A stretch of 33,603 nt of DNA from Gammaproteobacteria bacterium (GTDB lineage: Bacteria > Pseudomonadota > Gammaproteobacteria > Enterobacterales > GCA-2746155), in the NCBI GenBank assembly GCA_002746155.1, contig NVWF01000006.1:79624-113226 (forward strand), read 5' to 3'. Positions 1-8,469 of this stretch are shown here, piece by piece. The position numbers were made by a program, and so were the translations under genes. The notes under the pieces are model-generated. The model was not told the DNA's origin. It ran no database searches and saw nothing but the letters and a program-made list of their open reading frames with translations. The first letter of the stretch is position 1; the number at the start of each line of letters is the position of its first letter.

Positions 1-201
1 TTTTATATGTGTTTTACCAATCACTATACCTTCAGCTGTTGGCATATCAATAGTAATCGGAATTTTAGAATCCATCACGACTCGAACCACTAGCCAAATA
101 GTAATCACCAAGGCTAGAATCGGCAGTATCCAGATGGGCGAGAAATACATGTCAGCAGTTTTTCTAGCCTTGATATGTGGTTGTTGATTTGAATCCGTCA
201 C
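1..201 (-). CDS. pqiB: PqiB-like MCE-domain protein, N-terminal part (runs off the window)
   Basis: Only the first 67 codons are present; the rest lies beyond base 1. The start is GTG at 199-201, preceded by AGGGA five bases upstream. The peptide has a short polar N-terminus, one membrane segment (about residues 22-41, FSPIWILPILALVITIWLVV), then the start of an MCE-type domain (PTAEGIVIGKTHIK), which matches the opening of E. coli PqiB. Family members are inner-membrane anchored, periplasm-spanning tubes of stacked MCE domains that move lipid between membranes. It follows the PqiA second half after 19 bases, so the two are surely co-transcribed. Seen: anchor and MCE start. Known: PqiABC architecture. 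Inferred: function here. Confidence 0.85.
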   Translation of the reverse strand, partial: MTDSNQQPHIKARKTADMYFSPIWILPILALVITIWLVVRVVMDSKIPITIDMPTAEGIVIGKTHIK

Positions 202-220
202 ACTAATCCCTTTTTACAAT

Positions 221-883
221 TTAACTTTCTGAAGTTATTCTGCGTTCATCGTGAAGTTGATCCCAAATTAATCTAGAATCAAAACTATTGGCTGCAAAGA
301 TGGTAAGAATAACCGTTGCACAAAAAGCTGTTATTCCAAGACCTGCATTAACATTAGCGATATCCCCTATATTAACTAAAGCGACTAAAAAGGAGACAAC
401 AAAAACGTCCAACATTGACCATTTTCCAAAAAACTCAACCCATCGAAGCACCCTAGTACGCTCATTTCTTCCCATGGTAATTTTTCCTTCTAAGGAAAGC
501 AATAAAAGTACCAAACCAATAATTTTAAGAATAGGAACCATAATGCTAGCCAAAAAAACGATAACGCCAATGGGATACAAACCATGTTGGAATAAGCTAA
601 TGATACCAGAGATGATGGTATCTGGCTCACCCTGTCCAAAGGTCTTAACGGTCATGATGGGTAAAATATTAGCGGGGATTAATAATAAAATCGCCGAGAT
701 GGTTAAGGCCCAGCAACGATTAATTGATTGATGTATTCGTGAGTGTAATTTAGCACCACAGCAACGACATATTGCTAGCTTGTCATGATTTAACTTCATG
801 CAATATTCACAACTTATTAAACCTGCGCGCTTAGCTGACTCTATTACATCATTAGAGGTTTGCTCACTAGTGGAGTTTTGCAT
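221..883 (-). CDS. pqiA: PqiA-like membrane protein, second half-module
   Basis: This 220-residue protein has a zinc-ribbon-like N-terminus (C25-x2-C28 and C39-x2-C42), then four hydrophobic segments at roughly residues 58-76, 97-125, 155-172 and 178-197. That is one PqiA domain. E. coli PqiA is a single polypeptide of about 417 residues containing two such modules; here the modules are separate genes. Its start overlaps the end of the upstream module gene by 17 bases, implying translational coupling, and pqiB follows 19 bases downstream. PqiA proteins are the inner-membrane partners of MCE protein PqiB in lipid transport between membranes. Which lipid is moved cannot be told from sequence. 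Confidence 0.85.
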   Translation of the reverse strand: MQNSTSEQTSNDVIESAKRAGLISCEYCMKLNHDKLAICRCCGAKLHSRIHQSINRCWALTISAILLLIPANILPIMTVKTFGQGEPDTIISGIISLFQHGLYPIGVIVFLASIMVPILKIIGLVLLLLSLEGKITMGRNERTRVLRWVEFFGKWSMLDVFVVSFLVALVNIGDIANVNAGLGITAFCATVILTIFAANSFDSRLIWDQLHDERRITSES

Positions 884-1490
884 GATACAGTGTCTCCCAA
901 AAGTATTGTCTTGAAACCGTTGTGGTCACTAGTAATGAACAAAACATCAAAAGGATAAAGCAGAGCATTCCAGGCCCTAAATTAACCGTAAAATCATCGA
1001 GTAACTTGATAAAAGCAACTAGAACTCCCAGTACATATACTTCAGCCATCCCCCAACGAATTAAACGCTGAAACAGTTTCTGTAGTTCAGCTAGGTAAAG
1101 TGGGCAGTAGTTAAATTTTAAATGAATTGAAATAAAAAAAGAGATGGAAAGAATTAACGTTGGGAAAACCACTGCAAACAATAACAACCCTACTCCCGCT
1201 ATCCAAAAGGAAGAGTTCATCATGTGGGGGATACTACCTAGTACCGAGGTAGCACTTTGTATTCCTAGAACTTCCATGTTCATCATGGGGAGGTAATAAG
1301 CGGGAAAAACCATCAATAGACCACTCGCACTGACCATTAATGTCTTTAAGACATGGTCTCGTCTACCCTGGTAAAGCAGACTGTTACAACGGGGACAATG
1401 GGCTTGTTGGTCTTCTATTAGGGCCAGGCGCTCTATTAATAAATCACATTCGCGACAGGCGATTAGTTTATCAAGCTCAGCAATTTCCAT
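867..1490 (-). CDS. pqiA: PqiA-like membrane protein, first half-module
   Basis: A 207-residue protein with a zinc-ribbon motif (C12-x2-C15 and C32-x2-C35) followed by about four transmembrane segments. It corresponds to the first PqiA domain of the fused E. coli protein. Its ATG lies three bases after the pomB stop codon, and no strong ribosome binding site is visible in the end of pomB, so it may be translated by coupling. The 3' end overlaps the second module by 17 bases. The two small proteins plausibly assemble to mimic the fused PqiA. The role in inter-membrane lipid transport comes from the family, not from anything specific here. Confidence 0.85.
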   Translation of the reverse strand: MEIAELDKLIACRECDLLIERLALIEDQQAHCPRCNSLLYQGRRDHVLKTLMVSASGLLMVFPAYYLPMMNMEVLGIQSATSVLGSIPHMMNSSFWIAGVGLLLFAVVFPTLILSISFFISIHLKFNYCPLYLAELQKLFQRLIRWGMAEVYVLGVLVAFIKLLDDFTVNLGPGMLCFILLMFCSLLVTTTVSRQYFWETLYHAKLH

Positions 1491-1493
1491 GAC

Positions 1494-2462
1494 TTATTGA
1501 TTTTCAGACTTAGTTACATCTGGCTGTCTAGGCTTAGATTCATCTGTTAAACCTATCTGAGATCCTATTACCTGAGCACCTTGGACGATAATAATTTCAA
1601 CTCGCCGATTGTACGCACGGCTTGTTCGGGTATCATTATCACCTATTGGAATCGTTTCAGCATGTCCAATGACACTGAAACGCTTCCGATCCAATTCACT
1701 AGTGGCTAATAATTCACGGGCTACTGTGGCCGCTCTTGCACCAGAAAGCTCCCAGTTAGAAGGAAATTGTTTGGTATAAATGGGACGATTATCAGTATGA
1801 CCCGCTATAGTGATCCTACCGCTGGTGTCCCTAAGTAAATTGCGAATTTTTTTAAGCACAGGTAAGAAACTTCTTTTAATTTTTGCTTCCCCTGAACCAA
1901 AAGAACCTTGCTCTCTTATCCTGAAAACTAGGTATTTACCTTGAGCCACGATTTCTATCTGACCAGAATCTAACTCATCCTTCATTTCCTGAGCAATTTT
2001 TAAGGCTAGAGCTTCTGTTTCTGGTGTTGGTTCCTTACTTTGAGATTCAATGATATACACAGGTTCAACGGTAACACTTTCAGAATCGCTGTCTGAAGTC
2101 TCTTCTCCTTCACCTGAATCTTCACCCTGGCCTTCGGAAAAGTCTAAGGTTTGCTTATCGGTATTAATGGTCTCTTGATTCACCGCTGTAATTAGGGTTG
2201 GCTGTGGTTTACCTGGTGAAAACTCCTGAGCTATGATACTGGTGCCCTTTGGAATATCCTTTGCTTCTACTTTATTTTGCACACCAAAGGCTGCGCGCAT
2301 AGAACCCGCCACCTGCTTGTATTTTAAAACATCCATTTCTGAAAAGGATAATAACAAAACGAAGAAACACATGAGCAATGCCATGAGGTCGGCAAAGGTA
2401 CCCATATAAGCAGGTAAGCCCTCCGGTGGGCATTTTTTTTCTTCGAAATCTTCATCACTCAT
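1494..2462 (-). CDS. pomB: Flagellar motor stator protein PomB/MotB
   Basis: A 322-residue protein with one N-terminal transmembrane helix (about 19-40) carrying Asp25 in the motif GTFAD, the ion-binding aspartate of MotB/PomB. A plug-like segment follows, then an acidic low-complexity linker (about 110-130, rich in E, D, S and G). The C-terminal OmpA-like peptidoglycan-binding domain includes GHTDN (221-225) and NWELSGARA. It forms the flagellar stator with PomA, anchoring to the cell wall and conducting ions to drive rotation. It begins seven bases after the pomA stop. Na+ rather than H+ coupling is inferred from the close resemblance of the partner to PomA; the sequence does not prove it. 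Confidence 0.93.
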   Translation of the reverse strand: MSDEDFEEKKCPPEGLPAYMGTFADLMALLMCFFVLLLSFSEMDVLKYKQVAGSMRAAFGVQNKVEAKDIPKGTSIIAQEFSPGKPQPTLITAVNQETINTDKQTLDFSEGQGEDSGEGEETSDSDSESVTVEPVYIIESQSKEPTPETEALALKIAQEMKDELDSGQIEIVAQGKYLVFRIREQGSFGSGEAKIKRSFLPVLKKIRNLLRDTSGRITIAGHTDNRPIYTKQFPSNWELSGARAATVARELLATSELDRKRFSVIGHAETIPIGDNDTRTSRAYNRRVEIIIVQGAQVIGSQIGLTDESKPRQPDVTKSENQ

Positions 2463-2469
2463 GGATTAA

Positions 2470-3234
2470 TTACTCTTCACCGCTTGGACGTTTACCCGCT
2501 TCGATGTAACCTAATAGAGCTTGTTCAATTACCCTTGGATTTTGCCCCGACTGAATCGATAACAGACCGTCAATAATAAGGTTGTTAGTAAGTTTTTCTT
2601 CTTCATTGCGTAGCAAACATTTATCAGATATAGGTATAGCAACCATGTTCGCGATAATGGCTCCATAAAGAGTCGTTAGCAAGGCAACAGCCATAGAAGG
2701 CCCAATTGTTTTAGGGTCATCCATATTGGCAAGCATGGCAACTAAACCAACTAGGGTTCCGATCATTCCCATGGCAGGTGCAACATCACCAAGATTTTTA
2801 AAGATTGCAGCGGTAAGTGTATGCCGATCACTAGCCATCTTAACTTCTTTATTTAAGATGCTTTTAACCACATCACCGTCATGGCCATCGACAAGTAAAT
2901 TAATGCCTTTATTCATAAATTCGTTGGGAATTTCTGCACTTTCAAGTGAAAGCAAACCACCTTTACGTGCAGCATCAGCTAATTCGACTATTTTTTCTAT
3001 GAGTTCTTCAGCAGGCTGGCCTTTGAAGTTTAAAATTTTCATGCCGCCCTTGGCAGCACCGAGAAATTGCCCCATAGAAAACTTCATTAAGATGACAAAA
3101 TGACTACCCACAACAACAATTAAAACCGAGGGTACATCGAAGAACATGATAATATCACCACCGCTTGAAAGCATCATGGCCATAATGACCATTGCAAAAG
3201 CACCGGCTAAACCAATAATGGTTGCTAAATCCAC
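2470..3234 (-). CDS. pomA: Flagellar motor stator protein PomA/MotA
   Basis: A 254-residue protein, the usual PomA length. It has four membrane segments (about 3-22, 33-52, 148-168, 179-201) separated by a large cytoplasmic loop with conserved charged residues (R90, E98 region) that in the family interact with rotor protein FliG. The stretch GDVAPAMGMIGTLVGLV is the family hallmark. The start is GTG at 3232-3234, supported by GAGGAG seven bases upstream. It is first in a tight minus-strand series pomA-pomB-pqiA-pqiA-pqiB, diverging from xseB. Sodium coupling is inferred from similarity to Vibrio-type PomA and the pomAB/xseB-ispA-dxs neighbourhood known in vibrios and relatives. Confidence 0.93.
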   Translation of the reverse strand: MDLATIIGLAGAFAMVIMAMMLSSGGDIIMFFDVPSVLIVVVGSHFVILMKFSMGQFLGAAKGGMKILNFKGQPAEELIEKIVELADAARKGGLLSLESAEIPNEFMNKGINLLVDGHDGDVVKSILNKEVKMASDRHTLTAAIFKNLGDVAPAMGMIGTLVGLVAMLANMDDPKTIGPSMAVALLTTLYGAIIANMVAIPISDKCLLRNEEEKLTNNLIIDGLLSIQSGQNPRVIEQALLGYIEAGKRPSGEE

Positions 3235-3360
3235 TCTTTACTCCTCACTCAAATGCATCGATTAGTTTTCAAAAGAATAGCACTGATTTAGCAAAGATGG
3301 CAGAGACAGAGAGTAATTACTTCGGTAGGCATTAAAATTTCAGGAAAAATACAGCTTGAT

Positions 3361-3375
3361 ATAGCAAAATGCTAT
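3361..3375. repeat. Perfect inverted repeat between pomA and xseB
   Basis: The arms ATAGCA and TGCTAT are separated by three A residues, within the 206-base divergent intergenic region (3235-3440). It could be an operator or simply an A/T-rich hairpin. Nothing else regulatory could be assigned with confidence in this region apart from the repeat before xseB. Confidence 0.35.
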
Positions 3376-3400
3376 TAAATCAGGGAAAATAGCAAACCTT

Positions 3401-3433
3401 AACCTAAGGATAACCTAAGGATAACCTAAGGAT
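3401..3433 (+). repeat. Triple 11-bp tandem repeat carrying the xseB ribosome binding site
   Basis: The unit AACCTAAGGAT occurs three times, exactly and without gaps, at 3401-3411, 3412-3422 and 3423-3433. Each copy contains the Shine-Dalgarno core AAGGA. The last copy sits at a normal distance (8 bases) from the xseB ATG at 3441. Copy number could change by replication slippage; because 11 is not a multiple of 3 but the array is untranslated, such changes would alter leader length and spare ribosome sites rather than reading frame. Confidence 0.9.
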
Positions 3434-3440
3434 TGTAACT

Positions 3441-3674
3441 ATGTCTAAAAAGCCTGCTCCAAAAATGAATTTCGAACAACAACTCGCAGAGCTTGAGAGT
3501 TTAGTAGAACAGATGGAAAATGGTGATGTTAGTCTTGAAGACTCCTTAGCTAGCTTTGAAAAAGGTATTAAGCTGGCCCGCTCTTGCCAAAAATCTCTTA
3601 AAGATGCTGAACTAAAGGTCAAAATTTTGTTGTCTGAAGATAACTCATCTGATCTCGCTGACTTCGAAGAATAA
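3441..3674 (+). CDS. xseB: Exodeoxyribonuclease VII small subunit
   Basis: This 77-residue protein has the typical XseB core: FEQQLAELESLVEQMENGD then SLEDSLASFEKGIKLA, two helices of the small-subunit fold. Family length is 70-80 residues. It binds in several copies to XseA to form exonuclease VII, which degrades single-stranded DNA into oligonucleotides during mismatch and recombination repair; xseA is not in this window. It is the first gene of the xseB-ispA-dxs operon, three bases ahead of ispA. Its ribosome binding site lies in the third copy of an 11-bp tandem repeat. Confidence 0.95.
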   Translation: MSKKPAPKMNFEQQLAELESLVEQMENGDVSLEDSLASFEKGIKLARSCQKSLKDAELKVKILLSEDNSSDLADFEE

Positions 3675-3677
3675 TCT

Positions 3678-4568
3678 GTGGATCTTCAATCATCTATAAA
3701 GCAGTGTCAGCTACGGATTAATGATGTTCTAAGGAGCTACTTAGCTGAAAACCATCAATCTCCCAGTCGCCTGCAAGAAGCTATGGAATACTCTACACTG
3801 GATGCAGGCAAAAGACTTAGACCTCTTTTAGTATATAGCTGTGGTGAGGCTTTTGGAGCGGCTATTAAAGACCTAGATGGCGTAGCTGCGGCTGTGGAAT
3901 GTATTCACGTTTATTCCTTAATCCACGATGACCTACCAGCCATGGATGATGATGATCTTCGTCGTGGTAAGGCAACCTGTCACATTCATTTTGACGAAGC
4001 CACCGCAATATTAGCCGGTGACGCTCTTCAAACCTTAGCCTTTAACATTTTAATTAACCACCCTCTCTCTGATAAAGCAGAACCTTTTCGCTTGTCAATG
4101 TTAAAAGAACTTGCCTGTGCCAGTGGCTCTGGAGGCATGGGTGGCGGTCAAATGCTGGATCTGCAAGCTACCAATAGAAGTTTACAACTTGAAGAACTAA
4201 AAAAGATGCACCGAATGAAAACAGGTGCCTTAATAAGAGCAAGTATCATAATGGCGCTACATTGCAGCGGCATATCCGATAAAAAAATATTCAAGGCCCT
4301 GTCAGAGTTTGGCGAATTAATTGGTCTCGCTTTTCAAGTAAAGGATGATATTTTAGACGTTGAGGGTGATACTAACGTTATGGGTAAACCAACGGGTTCA
4401 GATACTGATTTAAACAAATCCACTTTTCCTGCTTTAATGGGGCTTGAGGCAGCAAAAGACTATGCTGAACAACTAGTGACAGAAGCACTTCAAGCTTTGA
4501 GTAGTTTGCCGTATAATACGCAACGATTAAAACAACTCGCTGCTTACATCATTCAACGTCAGCATTAA
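3678..4568 (+). CDS. ispA: Farnesyl/geranyl diphosphate synthase
   Basis: A 296-residue short-chain polyprenyl synthase. The first aspartate-rich motif is DDLPAMD (84-90) with RRGK after it; the second is DDILD (223-227). Both bind Mg2+-diphosphate. It condenses dimethylallyl diphosphate with isopentenyl diphosphate to geranyl and farnesyl diphosphate, the precursors for quinone side chains and undecaprenyl carriers. The start is GTG at 3678, three bases after the xseB stop, so translation is likely coupled. It is 21 bases ahead of dxs, which supplies the pathway, so the operon links both ends of precursor synthesis. Confidence 0.95.
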   Translation: MDLQSSIKQCQLRINDVLRSYLAENHQSPSRLQEAMEYSTLDAGKRLRPLLVYSCGEAFGAAIKDLDGVAAAVECIHVYSLIHDDLPAMDDDDLRRGKATCHIHFDEATAILAGDALQTLAFNILINHPLSDKAEPFRLSMLKELACASGSGGMGGGQMLDLQATNRSLQLEELKKMHRMKTGALIRASIIMALHCSGISDKKIFKALSEFGELIGLAFQVKDDILDVEGDTNVMGKPTGSDTDLNKSTFPALMGLEAAKDYAEQLVTEALQALSSLPYNTQRLKQLAAYIIQRQH

Positions 4569-4589
4569 TGAGAATTTAATAAGTCATTT

Positions 4590-6458
4590 ATGAAAGACAC
4601 TGTTCAAGCACTATCTCTACTTGATAATATCAATACACCTGATCAACTACGTGAATTGGAAGAATCTCAGCTACCTCAGTTAGCTTCAGATGTTAGAGAG
4701 TTTCTTATCAATACCATTAGCCAGAGTGGCGGACATTTTGCTGCAGGGCTTGGTACGGTCGAGCTAACCATTGCCCTGCATTATTTATTAGATACACCCA
4801 ATGATCGCATTGTGTGGGATGTTGGTCATCAAGCTTATCCTCATAAGGTATTAACCGGCCGAAAAAACAAATTAAAAAGTATTCGCCAAACGGGTGGTTT
4901 GACACCCTTTCCTGATCCTAAAGAAAGTGAATATGACACCTTTGCAGTGGGTCATTCTTCCACATCTATCAGTGCAGCACTAGGTATGGCACTAGCAGCC
5001 CGGTCCCAAGGAATTAACCGTAAGGTGGTTGCAGTGATTGGTGATGGCGCTATGACAGCCGGTATGGCACTTGAAGCCATGAATCATGCCAGTGATTGTG
5101 GTGTTGATATGCTCGTGATATTAAATGATAACGACATGTCAATTTCTGAAAATGTCGGTGGTTTGAATAACTATTTATCAAGAATTTTTTCCGGCAAGAC
5201 TTATGCTACCTTTAAAGATGGGCACAAAAAAGTATTCAAGAGTCTGCCAAGTGTGAACGAGTTTGCTCATCGTGTCGAAGAACATTTAAAGGGTATGGTT
5301 GTGCCAGGGACCCTGTTTGAAGAATTAGGTTTTAATTATATTGGCCCAGTAGATGGTCATAATTTACCCGTTTTATTAACGACCATTCAAAACATGCTTA
5401 ATCTCAGTGGTTGTCAGTTACTGCATATTGGCACTACTAAGGGCAAAGGTTACCCCCCAGCTGAGGCCGATCCTATTGGTTATCACGGTGTTGTAAACTT
5501 TGATACCACAGCCTCCTCTCTACCTGTTTCAACTAAAAAATCGAAAACTTACTCCAATATATTTGGTGAGTGGTTGTGTGATATGGCCTTAACTGAACCT
5601 AAGCTAATGGGTATCACCCCAGCTATGCGCATAGGTTCTGACATGATTGAATTTTCACGACAGTTCCCAGATCAGTATTTCGATGTTGCCATAGCAGAAC
5701 AACACGCCGTCACACTCGCTGGGGGCATGGCCATAGATGGCTTGAAACCCGTAGTAGCGATTTACTCTACCTTTTTACAACGTGGATATGATCAGCTGAT
5801 TCATGACATCTGCCTGCAAAATCTTGATGTGTTATTTGCTATCGATAGAGGTGGATTAGTGGGTGGTGATGGTGCAACCCATAACGGTGCTTTCGATTTA
5901 AGTTTCCTACGCTGCATCCCTAATATCGTACTCATGGCACCAAGTGACGAAAACGAATGTCGCCAAATGCTCTACACTGGATTTATGCATAAAGGTACAG
6001 CAGCAGTAAGGTATCCGAGAGGGTCAGGTCCAACTGCTACTGTTGACTCAAAAATGACTGCCTTAGAAATTGGTAAAGGACGGCTAGTTCGACAAGGATC
6101 AAAGCTCGCAATATTATCCTTCGGACATCTACTTCCTGATGCGCTAGCAGCCTCTGAAAAACTCAACGCCACTGTTGTGGATATGCGTTTTATCAAACCC
6201 CTTGATGAAGCGATGATTATTTCTATTCTACAAAGCCATACAAAAATCATCACCCTTGAAGAAAATGCCATTATGGGCGGTGCCGGTAGTGCTGTGAACG
6301 AATTCATCGCTACGCTAAACACCAGTGTTTCGATTAAAAATATTGGTATCCCAGATCGCTTTATTCAGCATGGCAATACCCTTGACCTGAAAGTTGAAAT
6401 CGCTTTGACTGAAGACGGTATTCTTCAAGCGGGTCGAGCTATGTTGGCTTTGGATTAA
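4590..6458 (+). CDS. dxs: 1-deoxy-D-xylulose-5-phosphate synthase
   Basis: A 622-residue transketolase-like enzyme of full family length. The thiamine diphosphate/Mg2+ motif begins GDG (151-153) and ends near N180/N182. [13 protein letters not shown] lies at 79-91, and the catalytic glutamate motif IAEQHAV has E370. It condenses pyruvate with glyceraldehyde 3-phosphate to make DXP, the first step of the MEP isoprenoid pathway (also feeding thiamine and pyridoxal synthesis). It is third in the xseB-ispA-dxs operon, a gammaproteobacterial arrangement. No anomalies were seen. Confidence 0.97.
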   Translation: MKDTVQALSLLDNINTPDQLRELEESQLPQLASDVREFLINTISQSGGHFAAGLGTVELTIALHYLLDTPNDRIVWDVGHQAYPHKVLTGRKNKLKSIRQTGGLTPFPDPKESEYDTFAVGHSSTSISAALGMALAARSQGINRKVVAVIGDGAMTAGMALEAMNHASDCGVDMLVILNDNDMSISENVGGLNNYLSRIFSGKTYATFKDGHKKVFKSLPSVNEFAHRVEEHLKGMVVPGTLFEELGFNYIGPVDGHNLPVLLTTIQNMLNLSGCQLLHIGTTKGKGYPPAEADPIGYHGVVNFDTTASSLPVSTKKSKTYSNIFGEWLCDMALTEPKLMGITPAMRIGSDMIEFSRQFPDQYFDVAIAEQHAVTLAGGMAIDGLKPVVAIYSTFLQRGYDQLIHDICLQNLDVLFAIDRGGLVGGDGATHNGAFDLSFLRCIPNIVLMAPSDENECRQMLYTGFMHKGTAAVRYPRGSGPTATVDSKMTALEIGKGRLVRQGSKLAILSFGHLLPDALAASEKLNATVVDMRFIKPLDEAMIISILQSHTKIITLEENAIMGGAGSAVNEFIATLNTSVSIKNIGIPDRFIQHGNTLDLKVEIALTEDGILQAGRAMLALD

Positions 6459-6471
6459 AGGCACCACATCT

Positions 6472-7527
6472 ATGACACTACTTATTATCTATATCTCTAT
6501 TGCCCTGTTTTTTTCTTTCTTATGCTCTATTGCTGAAGCGGTGTTATTGAGTGTCACCTCGGCACATATTGCAGTTTTAGAAAAAGAAAATAAACCAGCT
6601 GGACCCATTCTTAAAAGTCTCAAGTCTGATATTAACAAGCCCCTTGCCGCAATTTTAACGTTAAATACTATCGCGCATACTATAGGAGCTGCCGGAGCGG
6701 GTGCCCAAGCTGCGTTTGTATTTGGTAATGAATACGTTGGCCTAGCGGCAGCAATATTAACCTTACTGATACTCATTTTTTCCGAAATTATACCCAAAAC
6801 ACTTGGTGCTAACTATTGGCGTGAGTTGGCTCCGACTACGGCGTTGGGAGTAAAACATCTTACTTGGATATTACATCCTTTTGTCTGGTTATCTGAAAAA
6901 ATTACATCTGGCATGATCCATGAAAGTTCTCTCACCGGTTTCAGTCGAGACGAGTTTGCGGCCATGGCTGAGCTTAGTGCTCAGGAAGGAATGATAGAAG
7001 ACGAAGAATCCAAAATTCTAATCAATTTGCTACGCTTACGAGACATAGGTGTAAAAAAGGTGATGACGCCTAGAACGGTGGTTTTTTCTTTATCGGAGAA
7101 CTTGCTTGTCGAAGAGTTTTTTCATAAACACGATCACACACCTTTCACTCGTATATTGCTATACAGCACTGACAAAGACGACATAAGTGGCTTCGTCATA
7201 CGCAGCGAACTGCTACTAGCTCAGGCACGGGGCAATAGCACCAGTAAACTAAAAGAATATCGTCGCGATATTGGCGTATTGCTTAATACCGTCTCTCTGT
7301 CACATGCCTTTAGTGAAATACTACGACAGCGCGCGCAAATTTTGATGGTTGTGGATGAGTACGGCACTATGCAAGGCATCATCACCATGGAAGATCTGTT
7401 TGAAACCCTACTCGGATTAGAAATTATTGATGAGAGCGACAAAACGGAAGATATGCAACAGCTGGCAAGAAAAATATGGTTGCAGAAGTCTAAAAAAAAT
7501 GGCTTTAAAACAGATGAAGAGGGATAA
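6472..7527 (+). CDS. CNNM (DUF21) and CBS-pair membrane protein, CorC-like family
   Basis: A 351-residue protein beginning with a DUF21/CNNM membrane domain (about 1-140, three to four hydrophobic segments), then a CBS pair with VKKVMTPRTVVFSL near 190-205 and VDEYGTMQGIITMEDLFE near 300. The C-terminal CorC_HlyC domain found in many relatives is absent; the protein ends in a short charged tail. Family members act in Mg2+/divalent cation transport or efflux, with the CBS pair sensing adenine nucleotides. The old label hemolysin is not supported. It begins 13 bases after dxs, so it may be transcribed from the same operon, and it converges with the CPBP protease gene. Confidence 0.85.
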   Translation: MTLLIIYISIALFFSFLCSIAEAVLLSVTSAHIAVLEKENKPAGPILKSLKSDINKPLAAILTLNTIAHTIGAAGAGAQAAFVFGNEYVGLAAAILTLLILIFSEIIPKTLGANYWRELAPTTALGVKHLTWILHPFVWLSEKITSGMIHESSLTGFSRDEFAAMAELSAQEGMIEDEESKILINLLRLRDIGVKKVMTPRTVVFSLSENLLVEEFFHKHDHTPFTRILLYSTDKDDISGFVIRSELLLAQARGNSTSKLKEYRRDIGVLLNTVSLSHAFSEILRQRAQILMVVDEYGTMQGIITMEDLFETLLGLEIIDESDKTEDMQQLARKIWLQKSKKNGFKTDEEG

Positions 7528-7547
7528 GCTTGTTACGTTCAAACACC

Positions 7548-8288
7548 TTAAGGAACGAACACTAAGCTTGCATTTATTAAGAAATGTATCAGAATCAAAA
7601 TTTCTAATCGTTTAAATCCTTTTAGAATAAAAAATGACCCAAAAGCCAGACTAAAAATCAAATAATTTAGAGTTAACCCTAAGCTTCGAATTTCTCCGTG
7701 AATAAATACAAATGAAACCGCAATTATCGGTAATATAAACCAAGGATTTGGTATTATTCGCTTTAATCGTGTTAATGCAAACCCTCTAAATATTACTTCC
7801 TCAGTAATAGCTACCGTAAATGCTATAACAATAATGGTAACTAAGCGCTCTGCTGTACTAATCGGACCAATAAATCCTGCCTGAGATCTTGTTGGAAGCT
7901 CATTTCCATAATATATTCCAGGAAGAATAAATGCTGAGGTTATTAATATAGTCAGAATACCAACAAACCAAATTTTATGTTTAACAAACCATGACCAGTC
8001 AACTCCAATAGAGCTCCAAGTTTCATTATTTTTTATTAACGAAAACCATATAAATAAAAATGGGATCCAATGAAATAATAAATTAGAAAAAATAAAATAC
8101 CACCATTCAGTTCTTTCATCATCATTATGTAAAGATGAAACAAACTCATCGGGTAAAAAAGGAAAAAGTAATGAACTAAAAAAGTCCGTACTATAAAGTA
8201 ATGGATAGACTACAAGTGCTACCAAAAGCGCAACCAATGTAAATTTATCTAAAGTCTTTTCTTCTGAGCTATTAATTGTTTGCGACAT
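7548..8288 (-). CDS. CPBP family intramembrane glutamic endopeptidase
   Basis: A 246-residue multi-pass membrane protein with the CPBP (Abi) signature: E163-E164-x2-F167-R168 in TEEVIFRG, H197 in FVFIHG, and H235/N239 in HFLINAS near the C-terminus. In the family the glutamates and histidines form the protease site inside the membrane. Substrates are unknown here; relatives process prenylated proteins, give bacteriocin self-immunity, or act in regulated proteolysis. It diverges from the LytTR regulator gene across 181 bases. That region holds a TACAAT at 8383-8388 but no clear -35 at good spacing. The pairing with LytTR suggests, but does not prove, regulated expression. Confidence 0.8.
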   Translation of the reverse strand: MSQTINSSEEKTLDKFTLVALLVALVVYPLLYSTDFFSSLLFPFLPDEFVSSLHNDDERTEWWYFIFSNLLFHWIPFLFIWFSLIKNNETWSSIGVDWSWFVKHKIWFVGILTILITSAFILPGIYYGNELPTRSQAGFIGPISTAERLVTIIVIAFTVAITEEVIFRGFALTRLKRIIPNPWFILPIIAVSFVFIHGEIRSLGLTLNYLIFSLAFGSFFILKGFKRLEILILIHFLINASLVFVP

Positions 8289-8469
8289 TTGTATACCTTA
8301 AAGAATGCATTTTATACTGTCTCCATCAATCTTCGTTTTACAGATTGTTGATTAAGTCATTAATTGGTGAAGTTAAAAATGTTACAATAGACTGAATATC
8401 AAGAACAAGACTTACTTCGTGAGTTGGTAAAATTATTCGTAAACTGAACTTCAACCGGAAAAAAGATCT

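Noticed and set aside
288-731. Plus-strand 147-residue reading frame opposite the PqiA gene
   Set aside because: Shadow of a real membrane-protein gene on the other strand; composition is that of reversed hydrophobic codons. Other opposite-strand frames over dxs, hsdM, hsdS, SLC13 and pilT were dismissed likewise.
2085-2160. Acidic low-complexity tract in pomB as a repeat or insertion
   Set aside because: It is an ordinary variable linker between the plug and OmpA domain, in frame and not tandemly repeated at DNA level.
7526-7569. Inverted repeat between the CNNM and CPBP genes (AAGCTTGTTACGTTC paired with GAACGAACACTAAGCTT) as a bidirectional terminator
   Set aside because: The stem is imperfect, the loop is 12 bases, there is no T run on either strand, and it overlaps the CPBP coding end.
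8395-8442. A short protein-like reading stretch (EYQEQDLLRELVKLFVN) upstream of the LytTR gene
   Set aside because: Bounded by stops with no start codon or ribosome binding site; too short to call a gene fragment.
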